Position numbers and translations under genes: made by a program
Assembly (NCBI GenBank): GCA_900546085.1
Contig: URBS01000071.1
Coordinates: 1-11,490, forward strand
DNA length: 11,490 nucleotides
Direction of reading: 5' to 3'
Source: an uncultured Collinsella sp.
GTDB lineage: Bacteria; Actinomycetota; Coriobacteriia; Coriobacteriales; Coriobacteriaceae
The notes under the pieces: model-generated
The model's input: only the letters and a program-made list of their open reading frames with translations
Databases searched by the model: none
What the model was told of the DNA's origin: nothing
Shown: positions 6,900-11,490 of the stretch, one piece after another
Layout of the letters: each line of letters opens with the position of its first letter
Position numbering within the stretch: position 1 is the first letter of the stretch

Positions 6900-7459
6900 T
6901 CACGGATGCGGGCGCCAAAGTCCCACGGCATGTTGTAGCCCATCGTATCGGGGATGTTCACGACCGTGGCACCGGCCTTTACGGCCGCCTCGATAATGCG
7001 CACCAGAAACTCCTGATCGGAGCGGCCGGCATCCTCGGCATAAAACTCAACATCGTCAACGAACTTGCGAGCATGTTTGACGGCATGGATCGCTCACTCA
7101 ATTGCCCTTTCCTCAGTCATATGGAGCTTGTCGCGCAGGTGACTGGTGCTCACACCCAGCCCTGTATGGATACGGGGCCTCTGGGCCGTTTTGAGCGCCT
7201 CTGCAGCCACTTCGATATCCCTGTCGACAGCGCGCGTCAGGCCGCATACCGTGCATCGGTCGCCCGCAATCTTGCCAATCTCCTGTACGGAGCGAAAGTC
7301 ACCAGGACTCGAGATGGGAAAGCCCGCCTCGATAACGTCCACGTTCATGCGCACCAGCTGGCGGGCGATGAAGAGCTTTTCCTCGGTATTCATGCTGGCG
7401 CCCGGCGACTGCTCACCGTCGCACAGGGTGGCGTCAAAGATTGTGATTTTGCGGCTTAT
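6900..7459 (-). pseudogene. leuA: 2-isopropylmalate synthase, decayed N-terminal fragment
   Basis: The first ~185 codons of LeuA, which condenses acetyl-CoA with 2-ketoisovalerate as the first committed step of leucine synthesis. A perfect AGGAGG lies five bases before the expected start, but the start codon reads ATA (7457-7459) instead of ATG. The active-site motif normally DTTLRDGEQSPG reads DATLCDGEQSPG, losing the catalytic Arg. An in-frame TGA stands at 7094-7096, after MTEERAIE, where a Cys or other codon is expected. Beyond the stop the frame stays open (AIHAVKHARKF, FYAEDAGRSDQEFLVRII, NIPDTMGYNMPWDFGARIRD) and is then cut off and joined to leuB. Three independent lesions plus the deletion make this a clear pseudogene. 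An internal ATG at 7393 would skip the catalytic motif. Confidence 0.93.
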
Positions 7460-7522
7460 ATGTTCCTCCTGATTGACCGTTTTATGACAGATGGCTTTCA
7501 GGAGAGAGAAGGCCTAGAGATA

Positions 7523-7580
7523 GAAAAATACCCGTGTCGCTCATCACGCCTGAAAGCGGCAGACGATAGCGCACCCGGGT
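7523..7580 (-). terminator. Leucine attenuator terminator hairpin
   Basis: On the minus strand a long, imperfect stem starts ACCCGGGTGCGCTATCG and returns as TGATGAGCGACACGGGT, closing on GCC/GGC with a GCTTTCA loop, and is followed by ATTTTTCT. It stands between the leader peptide and leuA. Its 5' arm contains GCGCTATC (7565-7572), perfectly complementary to GATAGCGC at 7616-7623 near the leader stop codon, giving a classical antiterminator alternative. Confidence 0.82.
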
Positions 7581-7610
7581 ACAACAAATCGTTATAGCGA
7601 GATTACAACC

Positions 7611-7670
7611 CTAGCGCGCTATCCAATCTAGTAGCGCTAGGCCTAGGAGCTGTTGCGTGTTCTTAAACAT
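7611..7670 (-). CDS. leuL: leu operon leader peptide (attenuation sensor)
   Basis: A 19-codon reading frame, MFKNTQQLLGLALLDWIAR. It holds five Leu codons within seven positions (codons 8, 9, 11, 13 and 14: CTC then four CTA). CTA is a rarely used codon in the neighbouring GC-rich genes. GGGAGC, about six bases before the ATG, serves as ribosome site. In low leucine the ribosome should stall on the Leu run, leaving the GATAGCGC segment near the stop free to pair with the terminator's 5' arm and allow transcription. In plenty, it reaches the stop, covers that segment, and the terminator forms. Too short for most gene finders. Function is inferred from composition and layout, which fit the attenuation model very well. 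Confidence 0.85.
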   Translation of the reverse strand: MFKNTQQLLGLALLDWIAR

Positions 7671-7695
7671 GTTGGGCTCCCTTCGGCCTCGGGTA

Positions 7696-7724
7696 GTACT
7701 ACATCGCGCTAAAGTACAACACAA
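7696..7724 (-). promoter_or_regulatory. Candidate promoter for the leu leader
   Basis: Minus-strand TTGTGT (7719-7724) and TAGTAC (7696-7701) are 17 bp apart and about 26 bases upstream of the leader ATG. Both boxes match the sigma-70 consensus only in part, so this is a tentative call. Repeat copy 4 lies directly upstream. Confidence 0.35.
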
Positions 7725-7727
7725 GTA

Positions 7728-7766
7728 AAAGCACCACAACGGTGCCTGTCCCCTTCGTGGTGGTTT
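7728..7766 (-). repeat. REP-like palindromic repeat, copy 4 (inverted)
   Basis: Minus strand reads AAACCACCACGAAGGGGACA and continues to GGCACCGTTGTGGTGCTTT, so the core GGGGACAGGCACC is in the opposite orientation to copies 1-3. One arm has diverged slightly. It sits between the rplA terminator and the leu promoter region. The bases GTTGACTC just outside its plus-strand right arm resemble the GCTGACTCG flank of copies 2 and 3. Confidence 0.85.
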
Positions 7767-7775
7767 CGTTGACTC

Positions 7776-7820
7776 AAAAGCAAGAGACCCGGTCCTGCAC
7801 GAGGCAGAACCGGGTCTCTT
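7776..7820 (-). terminator. Terminator of the rplKA end of the ribosomal protein operon
   Basis: AAGAGACCCGGT (7782-7793) and ACCGGGTCTCTT (7809-7820) form a perfect 12-bp stem, extended inward by CTGC/GCAG. On the minus strand it is followed by GCTTTT. It lies 36 bases beyond the rplA stop and separates this operon from the leu region. Confidence 0.88.
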
Positions 7821-7856
7821 TAGCAATGCTTGCTTTGCTCAGGCAGTAACTGTTAG

Positions 7857-8564
7857 TTACTCAGCCAGGAAGTCGCGCTGGATAGCGGGATCGACCTTGA
7901 CGCCAGGGCCCATGGTGGAAGACACGGAGATGGACTTGACGTACTTGCCCTTAGCAGAAGAGGGCTTGACGCGCAGGATCTCGGTGTACAGGGCAGCATA
8001 GTTCTCGACGAGCTGCTGCTCGGAGAAGGACTTCTTGCCCAGGGGCACGTGGCAGATGCCGTAGCGGTCGGCGCGATACTCAACGCGGCCGGCCTTGAGC
8101 TCGGAGACCATCTTGGCGACGTCCATGGTCACGGTGCCGAGCTTGGGGTTCGGCATGAGGCCACGGGGACCAAGGATCTTACCGATGCGGCCAACCTTGG
8201 CCATCATGTTCGGCGTAGCGATAGCGGCGTCGAAGTTGATCTCGCCCTTCTGGATCTGGGCGACGAGCTCGTCGGAACCGATGATGTCGGCGCCGGCAGC
8301 CTCGGCCTCGCGGGCCTTCTCGCCCTCGGCGAAGACAGCAACACGAACGGTCTTGCCGGTGCCGTGAGGCAGGGAGATGGAACCACGGATGTTCTGGTCA
8401 GCCTTACGAGTATCGATGCCCAGACGGAAGTGGGCCTCGACGGTCTCGTCGAACTTGGCGGTGTCGAGCTCCTTGATGAGCTTGGCAGCCTGAAGGGGGG
8501 TGTAGAGCGTGGCGCGGTCGATCTTCTCGGCAGCGGCGTTATAGCTCTTACCATGCTTAGCCAT
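7857..8564 (-). CDS. rplA: 50S ribosomal protein L1
   Basis: 235 residues, the normal length for L1, which forms the L1 stalk of the large subunit, helps release E-site tRNA, and in many bacteria represses its own mRNA. Signatures are present: FDETVEAHFRLGID near the N-terminus, VRVAVFAEGEKAREAEAAGAD, and GRIGKILGPRGLMPNPKLGT in the conserved core. Two ATGs are six bases apart. The second (8564, MAKHGKSY) is eight bases from AGGAGG while the first (8570) is only two, so the second is chosen. It follows rplK after a 117-bp spacer with hairpins and ends before a strong terminator. The rplJ-rplL genes that often follow are not here. Confidence 0.97.
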   Translation of the reverse strand: MAKHGKSYNAAAEKIDRATLYTPLQAAKLIKELDTAKFDETVEAHFRLGIDTRKADQNIRGSISLPHGTGKTVRVAVFAEGEKAREAEAAGADIIGSDELVAQIQKGEINFDAAIATPNMMAKVGRIGKILGPRGLMPNPKLGTVTMDVAKMVSELKAGRVEYRADRYGICHVPLGKKSFSEQQLVENYAALYTEILRVKPSSAKGKYVKSISVSSTMGPGVKVDPAIQRDFLAE

Positions 8565-8588
8565 GTGCATTACCTCCTGTGGTTAAAC

Positions 8589-8661
8589 GGGCGTGAGCCC
8601 TCCCACATCGTATCGTGTGCCCTATTGCACACATATAACGGGCGCCCCGGTCGGAGCACCC
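8589..8661 (-). promoter_or_regulatory. Structured rplK-rplA spacer with three hairpins
   Basis: On the minus strand the spacer can fold into three hairpins: a GC-rich one with two G-U pairs (8640-8661), GTGTGC/GCACAC (8615-8632), and GGGC/GCCC (8589-8600). None is followed by a T-tract, so read-through to rplA is expected. They could tune rplA translation or mRNA processing, or hold an L1 binding site; none of these is shown by the sequence alone. Confidence 0.4.
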
Positions 8662-8681
8662 GTCATTACCTAAAGAAATCG

Positions 8682-9110
8682 CTACTCAGCGATGGTGACG
8701 CCCATGGAACGGGCGGTACCGGCGATGATCTTCTTGGCGGCGTCAATGTCGTTGGCATTGAGGTCCGGCATCTTGATCTCGGCGATCTTGGTGAGCTGCT
8801 CCTGAGAGAGCTGACCAACCTTGTCGGCCTGGGGCTTAGCGGAACCAGACTTGAGGTTCAGCTCCTTCTTGATGAGGTGAGCCGCCGGCGGGGTCTTGGT
8901 GATGAAGGAGAAGGACTTGTCCTCGTAGACAGAGATCTCAACGGGGATGATGTCGCCCTTCTTGTCCTGCGTCTCGGCGTTAAAGGCCTGGCAGAACTGC
9001 ATGATGTTCACGCCAGCAGCGCCCAGGGCGGGGCCGACGGGAGGAGCGGGGTTAGCTGCACCAGCAGGAATCTGGAGCTTAATGACGTTGGCAACCTTCT
9101 TCTCAGCCAT
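8682..9110 (-). CDS. rplK: 50S ribosomal protein L11
   Basis: 142 residues, the standard length. L11 binds the GTPase-associated region of 23S rRNA, is needed for factor-dependent GTP hydrolysis and stringent response by Rel, and is the site of thiostrepton-type inhibition. The N-terminal proline-rich segment KLQIPAGAANPAPPVGPALG and the GVNIMQFCQAFNA helix are characteristic, as is the C-terminal RNA-binding end GTARSMGV. Of two nearby ATGs, the one at 9110 (MAEKKV) has a usable gap of six bases from AAGGA; the one at 9116 abuts it. It lies 120 bp after nusG in the same direction. Confidence 0.97.
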   Translation of the reverse strand: MAEKKVANVIKLQIPAGAANPAPPVGPALGAAGVNIMQFCQAFNAETQDKKGDIIPVEISVYEDKSFSFITKTPPAAHLIKKELNLKSGSAKPQADKVGQLSQEQLTKIAEIKMPDLNANDIDAAKKIIAGTARSMGVTIAE

Positions 9111-9230
9111 GGTCATTCCTTTCGAATCACGAGTGTGAAGTACTTGCTATATCGTAAGCACGCACGTGTTAGAAGCACTCCTGAGATGAGCAGTCACAGA
9201 AGAAGCACGCTCGCGCGAACGGACGAAAAC

Positions 9231-9767
9231 TTAAGCGATGACAGCGACCTGGTTAAAGTCGAGCTCGACCGGCGTCTCGCGGCCAAAGATCATCAGCGTG
9301 ACCTTGAGCTTGCCAGCCTCGGTGTTAACCTCGGAGACCTTGCCATCAAAGTCGGTAAGCGGGCCATCGGTGACGCGGACGGACGTGCCGACCTGAATAT
9401 CAACCGAGGTGCGCTTGGGCGAATCGCCCTTACCGGGACGACGAGTCATCTTGTTGTACTCGTCGCGGGAAAGCGGAGCGGGCTTGCCGTTGCCGCCCAG
9501 GAAACCGGTGACGCCAGGCGTGTTACGAACGCACGTCCAAGCATCGTCATCCATCTCCATGCGGACCAGGACATAACCCGGGAAGATCTTGGAATCCTTG
9601 GTCTCACGCTTGCCACCCTCTTTAATCTCGGTGACGCGCTCCATAGGAATCTCGATATCAAAGATACGGTCCTGCATGCCCATAGTCTCGATGCGATGCT
9701 CGAGATCGGACTTAACGCGGTTCTCGTATCCAGAGTAAGTGTGAACGACGTACCAACGCTTAGACAT
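9231..9767 (-). CDS. nusG: Transcription termination/antitermination protein NusG
   Basis: 178 residues. The NGN domain (about 4-110) opens with KRWYVVHTYSGYENRV and contains IFPGYVLVRMEMDDDAW and RNTPGVTGFLG. The KOW domain (about 126-177) reads VRVTDGPLTDFDGKVSEV and ends in the usual VELDF...V. NusG binds the clamp of RNA polymerase, affects pausing, and couples transcription to Rho or the ribosome. The start lies three bases after the secE stop, so the two genes are co-transcribed and probably translationally coupled; GAGGGG within the secE end serves as ribosome site. No unusual insertion like those in some other actinobacterial NusG proteins is seen. Confidence 0.97.
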   Translation of the reverse strand: MSKRWYVVHTYSGYENRVKSDLEHRIETMGMQDRIFDIEIPMERVTEIKEGGKRETKDSKIFPGYVLVRMEMDDDAWTCVRNTPGVTGFLGGNGKPAPLSRDEYNKMTRRPGKGDSPKRTSVDIQVGTSVRVTDGPLTDFDGKVSEVNTEAGKLKVTLMIFGRETPVELDFNQVAVIA

Positions 9768-9770
9768 GGT

Positions 9771-10109
9771 TTAGCCCCTCAATCCAGAGAACAGAGCAAG
9801 AGCCTCGCCAAAGCCAGCATCGAGCAGAGCGATGACGACGCCGACGACGATCAGAGAAGCGCAAACGACGACCGAGTAGTTCACGAGCTCCTTCTTATCG
9901 GGCCACGTGACACGCTTCATCTCGGACTTCACCGAAGCGAAATACTTCTTGGTGCGAGCGAAGAAACCAGGCTTCTCGTTCTTCTTAGACTTCGCAGCCT
10001 TCTCGCTCTTCTTGGCAACGGCCTTCTTGGCCTCAACCTTGGAGTTGGCGGCAGCGTTGTTGGCAGGCGCCTGCTGCTGTGCCTTCTTCTTGTTCTTCTT
10101 GTTGGCCAT
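9771..10109 (-). CDS. secE: Preprotein translocase subunit SecE
   Basis: 112 residues, the small clamp subunit of the SecYEG channel in the cytoplasmic membrane. The conserved amphipathic segment (FFARTKKYFASVKSEMKRV then TWPDKKEL) precedes one membrane helix at about 76-97 (YSVVVCASLIVVGVVIALL). The single helix is the form typical of Gram-positive bacteria. Residues 1-46 are a Lys/Ala/Gln-rich, probably disordered tail, longer than in minimal SecE. GGAGGT lies eight bases before the ATG. It precedes nusG by three bases, the near-universal arrangement. Confidence 0.96.
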   Translation of the reverse strand: MANKKNKKKAQQQAPANNAAANSKVEAKKAVAKKSEKAAKSKKNEKPGFFARTKKYFASVKSEMKRVTWPDKKELVNYSVVVCASLIVVGVVIALLDAGFGEALALFSGLRG

Positions 10110-10148
10110 TTGGGTTACCTCCGCGCAATGCGCTTATACATGAGTAAA

Positions 10149-10176
10149 CCGTAAGCCCCCAAGTGGGAGCTTACGG
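10149..10176 (-). terminator. Hairpin between tRNA-Trp and secE
   Basis: CCGTAAGC (10149-10156) pairs with GCTTACGG (10169-10176), with further C/G pairs inside. On the minus strand it is followed by TTTACTC, a weak T-tract. It may act as a partial terminator or a processing signal freeing the tRNA 3' end; full termination would cut secE-nusG off from the rpmG promoter. Confidence 0.5.
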
Positions 10177-10185
10177 AATAATGAC

Positions 10186-10261
10186 TGGCACGCCAGGAAG
10201 GACTCGAACCCTCAACACTCGGTTTTGGAGACCGATGCTCTACCAATTGAACTACTGGCGT
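10186..10261 (-). tRNA. tRNA-Trp (anticodon CCA)
   Basis: A 76-base tRNA with all parts visible on the minus strand: acceptor stem ACGCCAG/CTGGCGT, D-arm with TTGGTAGAGC, anticodon loop CTCCAAAA (CCA, tryptophan), T-arm GGGTTCGAGTCC, discriminator G and an encoded 3' CCA. Its location between rpmG and secE is a common conserved arrangement. Confidence 0.97.
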
Positions 10262-10274
10262 ATATGACTAAAGA

Positions 10275-10424
10275 CTAGCGAGTCTCTTTGTGCAGCGTGT
10301 GGTGACGGCACCAGGGGCAATACTTCTTGATCTCCATACGATCAGGCATGTTCGCCTTGTTCTTGGTGGTCGTATAGTTGCGGCGCTTGCACTCAGTGCA
10401 CGCAAGAGTAACTAGAGTACGCAT
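10275..10424 (-). CDS. rpmG: 50S ribosomal protein L33
   Basis: A 49-residue protein, MRTLVTLACTECKRRNYTTT continuing to HKETR. Two CxxC pairs (Cys 9/12 and 36/39) form the zinc ribbon, so this is the zinc-binding (C+) form, typically linked to zinc-regulated alternative copies elsewhere in a genome. AAAGG lies about ten bases before the ATG. It is the first gene after a good promoter and is followed, 13 bases later, by tRNA-Trp. It was too short to stand out on length but is certain from the Cys pattern and context. Confidence 0.96.
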   Translation of the reverse strand: MRTLVTLACTECKRRNYTTTKNKANMPDRMEIKKYCPWCRHHTLHKETR

Positions 10425-10469
10425 GTATCCTGAACCTTTCATATCCGCCCCGTACGGGCACGAGATGGT

Positions 10470-10499
10470 ACTTTATCAGCTCTATGTAAGTGCTGTCAA
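10470..10499 (-). promoter_or_regulatory. Sigma-70 type promoter for rpmG - tRNA-Trp - secE - nusG
   Basis: Minus-strand TTGACA (10494-10499, perfect -35) is followed after 18 bp by TAAAGT (10470-10475, 4 of 6 matches to the -10 box). The start of transcription would lie about 35-40 bases before the rpmG ATG. The bases from 10500 to 10640, between this promoter and the tuf terminator, show nothing clear. Confidence 0.7.
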
Positions 10500-10640
10500 T
10501 GAAAACCTCGAATCAATTGGTTCTCGCTGAATCCATTCATATTTGGAACACATCAATGAAGCCAGCGAGATCTAATCGACGGTGCAACCAGGACCATTAT
10601 TGATCCTCTCGACACCAGCAACGGCTCAATATCCATTGCA

Positions 10641-10676
10641 GAAAAGAACCCGGCACCCATATAAGTGCCGGGTTCT
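10641..10676 (-). terminator. Terminator of tuf
   Basis: AGAACCCGGCAC (10645-10656) and GTGCCGGGTTCT (10665-10676) form a perfect 12-bp stem with an eight-base loop, followed on the minus strand by TTTTC. It stands 25 bases beyond the tuf stop. Confidence 0.9.
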
Positions 10677-10701
10677 CTAAGTCAACTATCAGAGAGCTAA
10701 T

Positions 10702-11490
10702 TTACTCAATGATCGTGGAGACGATGCCCGAACCGACGGTGTGGCCACCCTCGCGGATAGCGAAGCGCAGGCCCTCCTCCATGGCGATCGGGTGGATGAG
10801 GTCGCCCTCGATGGTGATGTGGTCACCAGGCATAGCCATCTCGGTGCCCTCGGGGAGCTTGACCGTACCGGTAACGTCGGTGGTACGGAAGTAGAACTGA
10901 GGACGATAACCATCGAAGAACGGGGTGTGACGGCCGCCCTCGTCCTTGGTCAGAACGTAAACCTGAGCGGTAAATTTGTGATGGCAATGTACAGAACCTG
11001 GCTTGCACAGACACTGTCCACGCTCGATCTCAGTTCTCTGAACACCACGCAGCAGAGCACCGATGTTATCACCAGCCTCAGCGCTGTCAAGAAGCTTACG
11101 GAACATCTCGATACCGGTTACAACAGTCTTACGGGTCTCCTCTTTAACACCAACGATCTCAACCTCGTCGTTCAGATGAAGAACACCACGCTCTACTCTA
11201 CCAGTAGCAACAGTACCACGACCAGTAATGGTGAATACGTCCTCTACAGGCATCAGGAAAGGCTTATCTGTTTCACGAACAGGATCTGGAATCCAGGTAT
11301 CAACTGCATCCATCAGTTCCATGATCTTATCGCCCCATGGTCCCATTGGATCTTCCAGAGCCTTCAGAGCGGAACCCTGGATGATAGGAGTATCATCGCC
11401 TGGGAACTCGTACTCGTTCAGCAGTTCACGGATTTCCATGTCTACTAATTCAAGTAACTCAGGATCGTCTACCATATCGCACTTGTTCAT
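10702..11490 (-). CDS. tuf: Elongation factor Tu, C-terminal two thirds, cut by the window edge and mosaic
   Basis: EF-Tu carries aminoacyl-tRNA to the ribosome as a GTP complex. The visible 262 codons begin at the G4 GTPase motif NKCD (with the preceding Met, so the apparent start is internal; the first ~135 residues are outside). Domain 2 (KPFLMPVEDVFTITGRGTVA, GRVERGV) and domain 3 (FTAQVYVLTKDEGGRHTPFF, RPQFYFRTTDVTG, REGGHTVGSGIVS) follow. The stretch from the stop to about 10950 uses GC-rich codons like the neighbouring genes. Upstream of about 10990 the codons shift (many CCA, GTA, GTT, AGA, CTG), and residues such as RGQCLCKPGSVHCHHKFTAQ and LEDPMGPWGDKI are those of Lachnospiraceae-like EF-Tu. 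The frame is unbroken across the change. Gene identity is certain; the single-organism origin of the 5' part is doubtful. Confidence 0.95.
   Translation of the reverse strand: MNKCDMVDDPELLELVDMEIRELLNEYEFPGDDTPIIQGSALKALEDPMGPWGDKIMELMDAVDTWIPDPVRETDKPFLMPVEDVFTITGRGTVATGRVERGVLHLNDEVEIVGVKEETRKTVVTGIEMFRKLLDSAEAGDNIGALLRGVQRTEIERGQCLCKPGSVHCHHKFTAQVYVLTKDEGGRHTPFFDGYRPQFYFRTTDVTGTVKLPEGTEMAMPGDHITIEGDLIHPIAMEEGLRFAIREGGHTVGSGIVSTIIE

Noticed and set aside
6211..6996. Plus-strand open frame of 261 codons over the leuB fragment
   Set aside because: Its Arg/His-rich translation is antisense to clear LeuB and LeuA sequence and includes half of hairpin B.
7073..7597. Plus-strand open frame of 174 codons over leuA
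   Set aside because: It is antisense to recognisable LeuA codons and the attenuator terminator, with no family resemblance.
8565..8570. Upstream ATG of rplA (MHMAKHG)
   Set aside because: It is only two bases from the ribosome site, while the next ATG has an eight-base gap and gives the usual MAKHGK start. The same reasoning removes the ATG at 9116 for rplK.
8049..10154. A 701-codon open frame on the plus strand
   Set aside because: It runs antisense across rplA, rplK, nusG and secE and their spacers. Its Leu/Gly/Asp/Val-rich translation is the mirror of GC-biased codons in those certain genes.
10741..11448. Plus-strand open frame of 235 codons over tuf
   Set aside because: Antisense shadow of EF-Tu; the opposite strand carries unmistakable EF-Tu motifs.

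Overview
The window looks like an actinobacterial gut commensal of the Coriobacteriia, most likely Collinsella. This is inferred from the moderately high-GC codon use, the run rpmG - tRNA-Trp - secE - nusG - rplK - rplA, the ECF sigma / DUF4179 pair, and a palindromic GGGGACAGGCACC repeat scattered between genes. Both window edges cut genes: an IS3-family transposase at the left and tuf at the right.

Left part, plus strand (1-5901). The 3' end of an IS3-type insertion sequence is followed by a small MscS-type mechanosensitive channel. Next comes a two-gene operon with a 4-bp overlap: a large cytoplasmic protein joining a ParB/sulfiredoxin-like region to a BMP (nucleoside-binding-protein-like) domain, then a metallophosphoesterase with an altered first metal motif. 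After a terminator there is an ECF sigma factor overlapping the gene of its probable membrane-bound anti-sigma factor (DUF4179).

Middle part (5902-7782). A repeat-rich spacer holds one REP-like palindrome and two tandem long-stem hairpins. It is followed, on the minus strand, by the wreck of a leucine biosynthesis operon. A well-preserved transcription attenuator (19-codon leader peptide with five Leu codons, terminator hairpin and a complementary antiterminator segment) now leads into a leuA whose start codon is ATA, whose catalytic Arg codon is changed and which has an in-frame stop. This leuA is fused by deletion to the C-terminal two thirds of leuB. The usual leuC and leuD are absent from this stretch.

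Right part, minus strand (7776-11490). This is the conserved translation/transcription block, read right to left: tuf (partial), its terminator, a promoter, rpmG, tRNA-Trp, secE, nusG, rplK, rplA and a strong terminator. The visible tuf is mosaic. Its 3' end has the codon use of the neighbouring genes, but its upstream part has the codons and residues of Clostridia (Lachnospiraceae-like) EF-Tu. That points to a chimeric assembly at the contig end or, less likely, to recombination.

Four copies of a roughly 39-bp palindrome (near 1278, 4006, 6020 and 7728) and the two tandem hairpins at 6091-6227 are the main structures not explained by genes.
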